From Coccinella septempunctata (lineage: Eukaryota; Arthropoda; Insecta; Coleoptera; Coccinellidae), in contig NC_058195.1 in NCBI RefSeq assembly GCF_907165205.1, forward strand, positions 24,262,936 to 24,326,935: a DNA stretch of 64,000 nucleotides, written 5' to 3'. A program made the translations under genes and the position numbers. Below the pieces are notes generated by a model. It ran no database searches and was not told the origin of the DNA. It was given only the letters and a program-made list of their open reading frames with translations. Of this stretch, positions 32,072 through 43,050 are shown piece after piece (the stretch's first letter is position 1; each line of letters starts with the position of its first letter).

Positions 32072-32273
32072 CTGCGCTAAAAACTTCGGTAGGTTAACAT
32101 CAATTATTGCCCTGAGGACCAACTGCGCCTCTGGTGAATGAGGGTAGGCTTTCTTCAGAGCTCCTGCTGCCAGTAATACTGACTTCACTGCTCTCATACC
32201 ATAATCATAGTGATTCTGAGATGACAATTGTTCAGAACATAACTTGTAAGTGTGAACGATTTTCTGGGCAAGG
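32072..32273 (-). CDS. Axonemal dynein heavy chain, exon (AAA2 region)
   Basis: A 202-nt exon with acceptor tttttcag before 32273 and donor gtatgtg after 32072. It encodes [39 protein letters not shown] and [15 protein letters not shown], the AAA1-AAA2 linker and start of AAA2 in inner-arm dynein motors. The reading phase joins that of the 35352-35480 exon to give D-A-S-S-L-A-Q. The wording is closest to DNAH3/7/12-type chains as I remember them. Dynein heavy chains are ATP-driven motors of cilia and sperm tails. The following exon (expected to start D-V/L-P-L-F) was not found nearby. Confidence 0.92.
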
Positions 32274-32434
32274 CTGAAAAATATTTGAAAAATTATATTG
32301 AAAAACCAAAGAAGTAACACACTCCAGATAATTGAATATTTCATATTCTCTGAAGCCATGGATATAACAAATGAGCGTAAACAAATGAACGATGGTCGAC
32401 ATATATCCTGAAGGGGCGTTTACACGGTCATAAT

Positions 32435-33043
32435 AAAAATAATACAATAATAATAATATAACTTTATTACCCAATAGGAGTACTCCAATTACAGGGTAAA
32501 ATAAAAAACATATTTAACAAAATGAGAAAATTCGCAATCTGATAAACAATATACATATACAGAAAATTCCTCACAATGTATCAACCAAAGAATGAACAAA
32601 AAAAAAACAAGAAAAATTATCATAACACCTGACCATAACAATCAAGGAAACATATTCAATTTCAGGTCATTTGCACTTTTACACGCACGATAAACTGGTG
32701 CACGAATCAACAAGTTAGTGCGAGGTGTCGGCAAACGAAAGACAGGAGCAGATCTAGAGGTCAACCTTGGAACGTTAACATTCACCTTGGACAGCAGATA
32801 TGAAGAGTCGAGAGTACCGGTCAGCAGTTTTCGAGCAAATTTTGCACACTGATTTTCGTGTCTTTCAGCCAATGATGATATTCTCATCTCTCTCTAGCTT
32901 GCTAATAACCAGAGTTAAATAAAATTTTCTGAATATCTCTTTGTCATCAAATTCTTTAGGGCATCTAAAGACAAAACCCAACGTTCTACAAGCAGAGGCG
33001 CACAGCTCATTAATATGAGGAATGAAGCTCAACGAACTGTCAA
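32435..33043 (-). pseudogene. LINE 3' end, minus strand
   Basis: Minus strand reads SFIPHINELCASACRTLGFV, CPKEFDDKEIFRKFYLTLV, a break, then ARKLLTGTLDSSYLLSKVNV and RLPTPRTNLLIRAPVYRA. It is followed by a 3' UTR ending in an AAT-rich tail near 32435. This is the thumb/C-terminus of an APE-type LINE, and a relative lies at 57.3-58.8 kb. It sits in the dynein intron in the same orientation as the gene. Confidence 0.75.
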
Positions 33044-33079
33044 CTAATAATAATAATAATAATACTGTTCTTTATTGGC

Positions 33080-33565
33080 CATCGATTCCTCAAAACACAA
33101 AGATTAAAGTGTACAAAGCAGTCTATAGACCGACACTGACCTTTGCATGCGAGTCATGGGCATTAAATAGAAAACAGAAGAGTAAGATCAAAGCGGTAGA
33201 AATGAAATATCTTAGAAGAGCGAAGGGAGTGACGAAAATGCATAGAATAAAGAATGAGAAAATACGTCAAGATCTAGAGATAGAGCCATTACAGGATTTT
33301 ATAGACAGAAGGCAACTCAGCTGGTGGGGACATTTAAATAGAATGAACAACGCAAGACCTGTGAAACAAATATGGGAGGCCAAAATCCAAAAGAGAAAGA
33401 AAAGAGGAAGACCAGAACAAACCTGGAATAACACTATAACCGAAATAATTAATGGAAAAGGACAAACATGGAATGAAGCAAGAACTACGGCTATGGATAA
33501 GAGACTATGTCCAGTTCGTGCATGGAAGGGAAATCCAATGATGGAAATGGAACAATTTTTTTAAT
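33080..33565 (+). pseudogene. RTE-clade LINE C-terminal fragment
   Basis: About 160 residues: KIKVYKAVYRPTLTFACESW, EMKYLRRAKGVTKMHRIKNE, RRQLSWWGHLNRMNN and KKRGRPEQTWNNT. These are the RTE C-terminal blocks, but distinct from the RTE at 21-24 kb. A short AAT-tailed LINE stub (33044-33079) precedes it. The frame is open but lacks RT and endonuclease. Confidence 0.8.
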
Positions 33566-33641
33566 TTATTAATAACCAGAATTGCATTTTTGATCTGTAA
33601 TATTATTCCCTACACCATTTTTATGGTAATTGGGGTTTTTG

Positions 33642-33761
<120 letters not shown>

Positions 33762-33879
33762 CGACCAAGGAAACCGACCTAACGAAACTGCCGAAGACCA
33801 CCGACCATTCCATTCCAACCGTTCCTGTTCCTGTGTCCTCATTCCTGGAGGAGGCTGAGTATCTTGCCGAATCAAGAAT

Positions 33880-34320
33880 GAAAATATGAAGATAGCCACC
33901 TATAATTCAAAGACAGTCTTTTCACTCTTTACAAAATTGAAGGATCCAACCCCAAAGCAGTTTAATTCAAATGTAATAATGTAATCTACCGAATAAATTG
34001 TAGTGACTATCGAGCGACATATGTGGGCCAAACCTCACAGTGGCTAAAAAATAGAATAAGCATACATAAAAGTGACATAAAAAAACAAAATGTAGGATGT
34101 GCCCTGACTAAACATTCAGTTGAACTAAAACACCAGATAGATTTGGACAATGTAGAGATTATAGATAAAACATCTAGCTATAATAAAATATTGATCATGG
34201 AAATGATACACATATAACGAGAACACAACAGCATAAACAAGAAGTCTGATGTACAAAATTTAAGTAATATATAAACTTTCCTATTGTCAATTGCCAAGAA
34301 AAAGAACCAACTAAATTAAC
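33880..34320 (+). pseudogene. PLE GIY-YIG fragment
   Basis: Translations in two frames give [19 protein letters not shown], then WAKPHSG out of frame, then GQTSQWLKNRISIHKSDIKK, CALTKHSVELKHQIDLDNVE and NSINKKSDVQNLSNI. This is the linker plus GIY-YIG nuclease of a PLE related to those at 44-50 kb but more diverged, with a frameshift near 33985 and stops. No RT domain. Confidence 0.8.
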
Positions 34321-34449
34321 ATAATATATCTGTGTAACTTGAGTCATAAAATTTTCTGACACATGTCAACCGTTGATTTTATGTCAATTTGTCTCTTTGT
34401 GAGAAAATATTTTTTAGTTTTAGTTATTGATGTAGTCTTCAGTCAGTTT

Positions 34450-34611
34450 AAGGCGGTGAACACATATGAGCGGCCGCGGCCACGATCACGATCACGATCT
34501 AGAAGCGTCCCATGCAAATGTATTATTCCGCACATAATATCACTATCTGTTCAGCGACATAGCGGCGTTCAGTCGCAGTTGTCACGATCGTGATCGTGAT
34601 CGTGATCGTAT

Positions 34612-34612
<1 letters not shown>
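34450..34612. mobile_element. MITE half with (GATCGT)n, truncated by (TA)n
   Basis: The left end aaggcggtgaacacatatga and gcggccgcggcc leads into three cacgat-type units. The right side (34583-34612) has four inverted units (cgtgat) and then stops at (TA)n without the expected GC-rich end. GC content is far above its surroundings. It resembles the Harbinger-like TIR at 26284 in layout. Confidence 0.55.

Positions 34613-34614
<2 letters not shown>

Positions 34615-34663
<49 letters not shown>
34615..34663. repeat. (TA)n microsatellite
   Basis: TA run truncating the MITE on its left and starting a PLE-like segment with a hammerhead on its right. Confidence 0.95.
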
Positions 34664-34668
<5 letters not shown>

Positions 34669-34862
34669 ACAAGAAAAGTTGGAATTGTAATAACTGACGA
34701 GATGAGAAAAACATATTGGGATACTGATGGAAATGTAGTAATTGGGGGAGAATACCCAGAAAAAATTCTAAGTGGAAGCAGTACTGGTACCAGTATTTCA
34801 GTCAGAAAGGAAATCTCTTCCCTTTCTGACGGTTCAGAGAATGATATGTGTATTTTATATTA
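34664..34862 (+). other. Short unidentified open frame ahead of a hammerhead
   Basis: Encodes about 65 residues (RKVGIVITDEMRKTYWDTDG, YPEKILSG, RKEISSLSDGSENDMCILY) ending at TAA 34860-34862. Codon-like composition and its position 70 bp before a hammerhead motif suggest the C-terminus of a retroelement protein. I do not recognise the family. Confidence 0.35.
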
Positions 34863-34930
34863 AGATATTTTAATGACTGATGTTAGCATTCAATGTTGTC
34901 CAGAGTGTTCCAATAGAGCTTTAGTTTATA

Positions 34931-34970
34931 GAGGGCTGATGAAGCAGATGAAAATCTGCGAAACGTCGCC
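34931..34970 (+). ncRNA. Hammerhead-like motif, imperfect stem I
   Basis: CUGAUGA at 34936-34942. Stem II is a perfect GCAGAT/ATCTGC with GAAA loop. GAAA is followed by CGTC, giving the palindromic ACGU stem III and GUC site. Stem I would pair GG with CC but has a G-G mismatch at the first position. Likely PLE-derived. Confidence 0.55.
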
Positions 34971-35351
34971 AAATATATTTTGAAAGTTCTAAAGTATTTG
35001 TCCCCTGTTAAACCTTGGAGGACACAAAACTCACTTACTTCATATTAGTATAGCTGAGGTGTACTGTGATGTAATCAGAAACAATATAAGAGTCCACTGG
35101 TTTATAGGCAGATTGCATGTGAATAAATTGTGCATGATAAGTTTTCCGGAAAAGAGAGGATAGTTTTCACAACGACGTTGTCAACTTGTCGAATGAATCA
35201 GTCCTCTGTTTTGTTGGTCTGAATAACGACATTTTTCCAGACAAATGTTTGCAATCCTTAATAACGGATAGAACCAGAAGTCTATCTCACCTATGTCCCA
35301 TAAATTAATTTCTCTGATGATGGGATTGGAAGCTTAAGTGAATGAACTCAC

Positions 35352-35480
35352 CTGCTAGCATCCACAAATCCGAAGGAATATAGTGATATTTCTCCTATTA
35401 ATGCATAGTCAGGAACCATCATCGCTACGGTTCTAAACAAAACCTTAAGATTGTCAGGCAGCTCTTGACGACCAGCATAT
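35352..35480 (-). CDS. Axonemal dynein heavy chain, exon (AAA1/AAA2 linker)
   Basis: A 129-nt exon with acceptor tgatttcag before 35480 and donor gtgagttc after 35352. It encodes [38 protein letters not shown] and VDAS, a near-invariant dynein block following the Walker B region of AAA1. It is in phase with both neighbouring exons. The 3.1-kb intron between this exon and 32273 holds LINE, RTE and PLE debris. Confidence 0.95.
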
Positions 35481-35708
35481 CTGAAATCATAATATTTTTC
35501 TAAAGAATCTAGACACGATTTCAGCACATGCATAGGCAAGATTCATGGAAAAATCCCTATATGCTCTGAATCATATTTTATCGCATTGCACGAAAAGAAC
35601 AAGTTTAAAGACGATGAAAAATTTCATCAGTTATAGAATAGGAATCTTTTTTCTGCAGTGAATAATAATCATCAATGTCTCATACCGAAGTTATCAAATT
35701 TCTCTTAC

Positions 35709-35902
35709 CCAGGATTCATAGTGATAAAGCAAGTACAGGTTGGATCTAAGGTTATTTCCGTTCCTTCGAATACAAATTTCTTCAGCTTAGCTGCAACTGC
35801 CATCTGGATACTGAGAATTTGTTGAGCAACTACAGATAGTACTTCCAATTCTATTCTATTGAATTCATCGAAACATGCCCATGCTCCTGCTTGGGCAAGA
35901 CC
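35709..35902 (-). CDS. Axonemal dynein heavy chain, exon (AAA1, Walker B)
   Basis: A 194-nt exon with acceptor tttattcag before 35902 and donor gtaagaga after 35709. It encodes [54 protein letters not shown] and FITMNPG. CFDEFNR carries the Walker B Asp-Glu of AAA1, the main ATPase site. The preceding exon with the P-loop (GPAGTGKTE) was not found in this window; a mariner relic begins 50 bp upstream. Confidence 0.95.
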
Positions 35903-35950
35903 CTGAATAAAGAAATATTCAACTTTTTACAAGAATATAATATATAATAT

Positions 35951-36190
35951 ACGAGGACATATTGAAAAATTTCTATCCTACTATAGAACCAAACAAAATT
36001 TCAATGTCGAAACATTTTATTACTCAACATATTCTCCTTTTAATTGAATGCAAACCAGACCTCCACAGCTTTCATTACCTCCTCGTTGAAAGAAAATTTA
36101 CGACCTTTTAAACTTTCACTTGAAGAAAAAGATGAAAGATGGATGGAGCCAAATCTGGTGAATAAAGTGGGTGTTCTAGTAATTCAAACC
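35951..36190 (-). pseudogene. mariner transposase 3' fragment
   Basis: Minus strand gives LEHPLYSPDLAPSIFHLFL, GRKFSFNEEVMKAVEVWFA, then after an internal deletion GEYVE-stop. The YSPDLAPSDFHLF block is diagnostic of mariner, and here Asp is replaced in SIFH. A TIR (CGAGGACATATTGAAAAATT) sits at 35951-35970 with flanking TA. The N-terminal and catalytic regions are missing. Confidence 0.85.
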
Positions 36191-37061
36191 CAAAATCACG
36201 AACTTCATGGCAATCGCTCTGGTCGTTTTCCATCAGTCTTAAAACTGGCAAAGGTAATACCTATACACAAAAGAAATGCTACAACCAGCATAGCCAACTA
36301 CCGCCCCATATCAATCTCAAGTCCACTGGTATTTGAAAGAATCGTGTACCAGAGAATGAGTGATTTCCTTACGAAATTTTCAATACTTTCTAATCGACAA
36401 CATGGATTTAGAGTCGCTGAATCAACACAGACTGCGTGTTCTGAATTTCTGTAGTCCATTTATGGCTATCGATTGAAATTTATTTTGGGAGGATTTTGCA
36501 TCTCTTCATAAACTTTTTAGGGTTTTCACTCCCAATCTCTGAAACAAAATCAATTAAAAATGAAATCAACGATTTGCTCCTGCGTAAATTCTTGCACTAA
36601 TTTGTCAGGAGCAAATCGTTGATTTCATTTTTAATTGATTTTGTTTCAGAGATTGGGAGTGAAAACCCCATTTATGGCTGTCTGGATGAGGGTGATCATG
36701 CCGCGGGAATATTTTTTGACCTCTCACGTGCGTTCTACTATTTGCAACACAAGTTTATGATCGATAAATTGTACCAGATCGGATTCAGGGGTGTTTTCCT
36801 TGATTGGATCTCCAGTTACCTGTCTGATCGTACTATATTCGTCGACCTTCACGATTGCATATCCAAGAAATATTTCACAAAATTAGGTGTTCCTCAAAGG
36901 TCAGTTCTGGGACTCTTGCTATTTTTATTATTTATTAATGACTTGCAGGATTATCTGGTTGCATATGTTCTGGTGCTGTTCGCAGATTATGCTTCTTTAG
37001 GGGTCAGGGCGAGGAGTATTGAAGAACAGAAGCATATATGTGAAGAACTCATTGAGCGATA
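36190..37061 (+). pseudogene. LINE RT fragment with internal inversion
   Basis: Plus strand reads FPSVLKLAKVIPIHKRNATT, IANYRPISISSPLVFERIVY, QHGFRVAESTQTACSEF, an interruption, then DEGDHAAGIFFDLSRAF, LGVPQRSVLGLLLFLLFIND and LFADYASLGV. The catalytic box is FADY instead of FADD and PQGS has become PQRS, so it is dead. An inverted repeat (36520-36668) lies at the interruption. The right end meets the duplicated block at 37062. Confidence 0.8.
36520..36668. repeat. 63-bp perfect inverted repeat inside a LINE
   Basis: Arms 36520-36582 and 36606-36668 are exact reverse complements separated by 23 bp. The right arm is LINE coding sequence; the left arm is an inverted copy of it. Confidence 0.92.
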
Positions 37062-37384
37062 TAAAGTATATTTTTAGTTCACGCAAATTCCGCTTCGGGG
37101 GCGCTTCAAATGATGAAAACTGATATACAGTCAATATACATCTTTCACACGACGCATAATGTTGCGTCCTAAATTTGGCAACTGTGTATACAAGTAAACC
37201 AAGTTGTATTTGCACAACTGAAATGATTTAGCTTCCTAGGCTTCAAGGTCATCCCGAAAGTCTATTAGGTGAAGAATTGGATTCTGTCTCTAGAGCAATA
37301 GCAGGTCCGATTGAAGTGCCCTTATGGTGTTCTTTTAACTGATATTGTGATTATTATTTTTTCGAATGAAAAAAAATTATAACT
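37062..37384. repeat. Duplicated block, copy 1 segment a
   Basis: Nearly identical to 54901-55220 (few substitutions). It contains the motif gacgcataatgttgcgtcct. Belongs to the (TA)n-bounded element described at 54628-60344; its left terminus is missing here. Confidence 0.9.
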
Positions 37385-37699
37385 AATTCCCAACGCATCT
37401 CTACGTCTAGAATTGGTAAATCTGTTAATAATCGACCGAGAATCATTAAGGTGTCTTTCAACAATCCGCTCGTTGTATCAAAGATACTCAAGAATAGGAG
37501 AGCTGTGGAGGGTGTGCCCGAGTGGCAAAAATTCAACATCATTGATGACAAGTCACCAATGCAGATCAGGGAGCTTGATGATCTGCGTATCGAACTAAAA
37601 CGCAGAATTAAAGAGGGAGAGTCTAACATAGACATAAAGTACGTCTCTGGTAAACCCACAATTACCAAAATATCTAGTAGTGCAAGTTCGAAAAACTGA
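37385..37699 (+). pseudogene. LINE ORF1 C-terminal part
   Basis: About 104 residues: NNRPRIIKVSFNNPLVVSKI, EGVPEWQKFNIIDDKSPMQI, LDDLRIELKRRIKEGESNID and IKYVSGKPTITK. This is the conserved C-terminal block of CR1/L2-type ORF1 proteins. It ends at TGA 37697-37699, immediately before the endonuclease frame. The N-terminus is lost to 5' truncation. Confidence 0.75.
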
Positions 37700-40482
37700 A
37701 AAACCTTCACGAGTGGACAATATCTTACACCAACGCTCAATCTTTGTTGTCCAAGTTTCATGAGCTGCTGGCTTTTGTCAGCATTAATCATCCCACCTTC
37801 ATCCTGATCTCGGAAACCTGGCTACATCCTGGTATTCCGGACACACTGGTTACGATATTTTTAGGCATGATAGCACGTCTACCGTGGGCTACGGTGGTGT
37901 GTGTGCTTACGTTTCAAGAGAGGTTGCCGACTCTTTTACTCTTACGATTTCGGGTCTCGATTCACCAGGAATTGACAATCTATTTATTGACCTTTCGAAG
38001 GGCAGATCTTGCGTTTTCACCATCGGTTGTATTTATAGACCACGTCCCTGTCAATCTGATGAAGCAATGGCAGTTCACCTAGGCGAACTTTCCAACTCTA
38101 AGCGCAACCTAGTTATAGCTGGTGACTTCAATATGCCCGATATTCATTGGCCTATTGCATCGATAACGCGCAATTCGCCATCCAATCCTTACATTCACTC
38201 CATCCATGAAAACAATTTGTTTCAGTTGATTGATTTCCCAACTCGCTTTCGTGGTACGCAAAATCCTTCTCTTTTAGATCTTATTTTGACAAACGATGCC
38301 AATCTTGTTTCCAAAATCGAACAATGTCCACCATTGGGAAGATCAGATCACATCATCCTGATGGCTTCTCTTCAACTGCATTTTCCAACAACTAGAAGAT
38401 TAAGTAAAACTGTGAAGGTTACTGACTATCAACTCCTCAATCACAAACTTGGTGAGGTAAACTGGAGCACACATATAACGCCCACATGCGATGTTGAAGA
38501 GGGCTGGACCTCGTTCTCATCAATCCTCCAGAATTTGATAGATAAATGCTCTCATGAACAGGAAATTATTCAAGTTCCATCCAAACCTTGGATTGATCGA
38601 CACATTCTGCAGTTAATACACCATAAGAAGTCAATATGGCGGCGTTTCCAGCGCCGAAAACGCGTGGAAGACTACAGCGAACATCGGAGATTCTCTAATT
38701 TTCTCTCTTCTTTTATGAGAAATGCTAAAAAGCTCTATGAATCCAAGTTGATTCATTCTAATAACAGAAAAAAGTTCTTCAAATATGTTCGATCCACCCT
38801 CAATTCTAAAGTTGACATCCCACTAGTTACAAACTCCACCAGTCAACCGTCCTCCGGCCCCGAAGAATCCGCTAATGTACTGGCGGATTGTTTTGCCTCC
38901 TCCTTCACCAGGGGATCTACCAGTCTACCTAAACCCATTGGTCCATACAATTCTTCGGAGATCGCAGAAATAAGTTTTACTCCCTCTGTCGTTGAAGCAC
39001 ACCTCTCTGCCCTAGATGTCAACTCTTCGCCGGGTCCTGATGGTTTCTCTGCCAAACTTTTGAAGGAATGTGCTGAATCCCTTTCATACCCTCTCTCTCT
39101 ATTGTTCACACGATCGTTTGAGACTTCTCGCTTGCCTTCAACTTGGCGAAGTGCACTGGTGACGCCCATATTCAAAAAAGGAGACAAGAGTAATGCTGCC
39201 AATTATCGCCCCATCAGTTTGGTTCCGATCATATCCAAGGTGTGTGAGAAGATCATTCATGAGAAAGTCCTCCAATTCGCCGTTGAAAACTGCCTTATAC
39301 CGGACAGTCAACATGGTTTCCTTCCAGGTCGTTCAGTCATTACCAACCTTCTCGACTGCATCAATTCCTGGTCTAAGTCCCTAGATAAGTCCCATCCAGT
39401 TGACGTTATCTATCTAGATTTCTCACGAGCATTTGACCGCGTACCTCATAAGCTCCTCCTTCACAAGATAAAGCATTTGGGAATTCGTGGCCGTCTACTC
39501 CGTTGGATCGAGGCAGTTCTCACTGACAGAGTTTTCCAAGTTCGGGTTGGCAAATCTTTGTCTTCTCCGAGGCCAGTTTTAAGCGGCGTTCCGCAAGGAT
39601 CCGTATTAGGGCCTCTTCTATTTCTTCTTGTTATATCTGATTTGCCTAAGATCCTCAAATCAAAGTGCTCTCAATTTGCTGATGACACGAAATTGTTCGG
39701 AAACCCTATTGCAGCCGCTGTGGAACTTCAGGAGGACCTGGAGGCGCTGACCCATTGGTGCCGAGAGTGGCAACTGCCCCCCAACCAGGAGAAATGTGCT
39801 GTCTTACACCTAGGTTCCATCAATCCCCGTCTCCAGTACTATCTGAACGATGTACCCATCAACACCTGTAGCAGTCATTCTGATCTCGGTGTGATTATTA
39901 CCGAGAATCTCAGCTGGTCCGATCATATAATTTCCAATGTGAATAAGGCTAAAAGATCTCTGTTCATGATACAGAAGGCCTTCAACGGATGCGACCCCTC
40001 AACATGTGCTGTCCTGTTCAAGACTTATGTCCGTCCCATCTTGGAGTTTGCTGGCCCTGTTGGTGTCCGGTACTGAACAGGGATTTGGCTTTGTTGGTTT
40101 GTTGGAGGGTATCCAGCGTCGAGCGACGCGTCTGCCATATGGGATTTTGCGACCAAGTTATGAAGAGAGGCTATCTCTCATGAATTTACCGTCGTTTGCT
40201 GACAGGATAATTCGAGGAGACCTAATCACAACTTACCGTGCTCTTCCAAATCTCTTTGGAGCTGACCTAAGCAGCCTTTTCACTTTGAACTCCGATGGTC
40301 GTCTGCGTGGTCATGCATATAAACTGTCTAAGGAAAATTTTAGATCGTCGCAGAGGCAAAATTTCATCTCCAACCGGGTTTTTAGTGCGTGGAATAGTTT
40401 GCCGTCGGCAGTTGTGAACTCAGAGTCTGTCAATGCGTTCAAAAACAACTATAACAATTTGTGCCGTCGCGTACGTCGGTGA
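37700..40482 (+). pseudogene. CR1/L2-type ORF2 with two frameshifts
   Basis: The APE endonuclease begins TNAQSLLSKFHELL and FILISETWLHPGIPDT, shifts frame near 37880, and goes on with GYGGVCAYVSREV, IGCIYRPRP, VIAGDFNMPDIHWP and LLDLILTN. RT motifs: NSSPGPDGFSAKLL, TPIFKKGDKSNAANYRPISL, QHGFLPGRSVITNLLD, YLDFSRAFDRVPHK, LSGVPQGSVLGPLLFLLVIS and CSQFADDTKLF (FADD intact). A one-base shift near 40066 breaks the end (FAGPV), which continues as QRRATRLPYGI to 40482. Otherwise close to complete, hence fairly young. Confidence 0.88.
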
Positions 40483-40650
40483 CACTCGTGATAATGGATA
40501 TTTTTTTTCTCTGTTTTGATTCACACTTTTTCATTCTCATGTACACACACTGTATTCTTGATTCTATGTAGAACGTATATGTTTTTATTTTGAGTTTTAT
40601 AGGCTTTTCCTCAACTCTGTATCGTTTTCAAATAAATAAATAAATAAACT

Positions 40651-41517
40651 CACGTGAATTTTATTCCACTTCAATTATAAATCAAACGATAACACTTTCC
40701 AGAGAATTATCGGATTTATAAATTGACATGAAAGGTATCGCTTTATCCGCTTATGCTTATGTCATCTCATTTTACTTGTGAATTAAAAAAAATTTATTCC
40801 ACTGGATGAATAAACGTCAACTTCCCTTGTTGCTAGAGGCAAGTGTATTTGCCTCTTCATTTCCTTTAGTTCCCGAGGGACCAGGAACCTAGCTATAGAG
40901 TCATATGGTCATACAGAGCAGTTTTTGTTGATCGGTCGTCCTGTAGGCCATCTGGCATTTGTGAATTGGTGTATTCTCCAGATTCTATGTTCTTATGTTG
41001 TTATCTACTACTTTCTTCATCGTCTTCAATAGAAACGATGTTGAATTAATTGTTCTTGAAGATTGTGGGTCCCCATTTTGGTGTGAAGGGAACTTTAGTC
41101 CTTCTCCATTTTCTGTGTATATGACTCATTGCAGCTTCTGGTTATCTTCAGAAAATGAAAACGAATCTCTTCTAGGATTTTTCTTTACACTTCTGGTGAT
41201 CTATATAGATTGAAGGTGTTCATTGCCCACTCCAAACATCGTCTTTTAAATATCCCAATCTTCCTTACGAGGATTCTTGGTCTATATTGCTGTATCTATT
41301 CTAGTTATGGGTTTACTACCTGTGAAGGTTGTTTTGGGAAAACTGAAAGATCGTTCCTGTTCTCCTTCGGTGAATTATCCGTCTGGCTTATTGAGCGATA
41401 TTGTGGGGTTGATTACTCCTTTTGCCATGACCTTTTGTATTCTGAGTGCTGTGGGATTAGAAGTGACATTACCACAAAAATTAAAAAGTTCTACAAATTA
41501 TGTGAACTCTTGTATAT
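40651..41517. repeat. Duplicated block, copy 1 segment b
   Basis: Matches 55221-55294 plus 56489-57286. No LINE is present at 40722/40730, where copy 2 has one, so each copy is the empty site for the other. The short open frame near 41277 is also open in copy 2, but most differences between the copies change residues, so coding is unlikely. Confidence 0.9.
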
Positions 41518-42300
41518 AGGGGAGACTGGGGAGGGTTGATACGTTTTTGGAATATTTATTTTTGTAAAATGAATTATATGAAGAAACAGGACTTTTATAA
41601 CATTATATAATTCTTCGATTAATCGTTCAATGAAATAAATATAGAATTCTCAAAACATAAACATCTTATTCTGTACAAAACGTTGAACACAAAAACATGC
41701 AAACTGTCTCAAGCCTCCCCACATATGGGAGGATTGATACGGTGTACTGGGAGGCATGAGACACATAAACTGAAAATATAAGCTCCATTGTTATCACTTG
41801 CAAATGTCACATATAAACATTTTTGTGCCATTTCTAACACGGTCACATTCTTCGTGGCACCATTGCGAGCACACCTGACGCCTGATCCAGAATACTAGAT
41901 CAGTAGGTAGGTCAGCAATGATACTGGTTTGCTTTGGTCCCGTAGGTTCAAAAACATGTTCAGAAGGTAGGTTGGATGGTAGAAACGCCTTTATGTAGGC
42001 CTGTCCAACCAGCTCTGGAATATTTTTTAAGGATTATACATGTATCAGGCCTGATTGCAATATATGCGAGCTTTATCATTCTCAAGAACTGCTTTGGTCT
42101 TTGGAGGTACAAATGAGAGCTTTGGTTATTTGTCTATGCCATAAACTTCTTGCAGATGGAAGTAAGGAATTCGCATTGTGTCTCTCTATATACCCTGATA
42201 AAGTATGAATTCTGAAAGCGGACAAGATGTGCAAAAGAGTTTTCGTCGATCACGGCTAGCCCTGCAAGATGTTGAGGTGACCACTTGCATTATATTCTTC
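41518..42300 (-). pseudogene. Possible pogo-type transposon remnant
   Basis: Absent from copy 2 of the duplicated block. Minus strand 41770-41940 gives SLLTYL, QWCHEECDRVRNG and FICDIC, a C-terminal PHD/zinc-type Cys-His pattern like that ending many insect pogo/Tigger transposases. MRIPYFHLQEVYGI lies upstream. The left edge (ggggagactggggagggttg) looks like a terminus. Family call is tentative. Confidence 0.35.
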
Positions 42301-42559
42301 TTATACTACCTAGTATTCTAGTATCTAGTATCACTCCATCTTGATGAACAAATCCTCCCGTTTCCGACATCAGCTCAGCCGACTCCAGAAAAGCAGAAGA
42401 TGATTTTTACAGCAAGTCTTTCAATCTCTTGAAATATATAAAGTATATGTTTACTCATATGATATTCGAATGAAAACTTCAGTTTTGCTCGTCTAATCTG
42501 GCTTTCTGCTGGCGTGATAGATTTTCCTACTAGCTTAAGATCGATTCATATGTCGGATA

Positions 42560-43050
42560 TTAGCTTCTCCAAAGCACTTTGACTTTGATTTTATGATGAG
42601 CTACTATTCCCTTGAGTTGGTCTTGACCATTCATTTTCCATTTCCAACTTTTGTGTATAATGCTGGTATTGCAAACTTTGAAACCCCTGTCTTCCTGCAT
42701 TAGAGGAAAGTATATCCTTTGTATCGAAGAGTTACAGTTACAGTTTGTTCGGCGCATCTGTCGAATCCCCCAGACCTGCTACCGCGACCAAAGCGGTCTA
42801 TTGTGGCACACAAACAAGCTCAAAGAGCTAAGCCTCTACCTCCAGTGCCATCTTCCAAAGGAAAGAGGTGATAACAGAGGAGGAGTAGTTCATGAGTTCC
42901 CATAGAACCAGCCTGAGCGAACCTTGTCTGCCCCTGGCAGTCACTGAGGATATGCTCAATGGTTTCGTCCTCCTATAAGCAGAGAGAGTCCTTGTATATC
43001 GAAGAGCTACGATTCATATTCAAACTCTTCTATCGAACTCGAGAATTTCA
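42560..43050 (-). pseudogene. R1-like LINE C-terminal fragment
   Basis: Minus strand contains EDETIEHILSDCQGQTRFA across a frame change, then LFPLEDGTGG. This matches the C-terminal His/Cys block (C..C..E.ETxEHxLxxC) after the RT in R1/LOA-type LINEs. The rest is scrambled. Part of it (from 42938) lies within duplicated segment c. Confidence 0.5.

Larger units (their letters stand above)
37385..40646 (+). mobile_element. CR1/L2-group LINE inserted in the duplicated block
   Basis: The homologous block at 55.2 kb reads straight through the junction, so it is an empty site. AACT flanks both sides (37381-37384 and 40647-40650). Contents: the end of ORF1, ORF2, a short 3' UTR and an (AAATA)-type tail. 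5'-truncated within ORF1. Confidence 0.9.

Noticed and set aside
41277..41519. Open frame with hydrophobic stretches, also open in the copy at 57041
   Set aside because: Differences between the two copies are mostly residue-changing, with no sign of protein-level selection and no known family.
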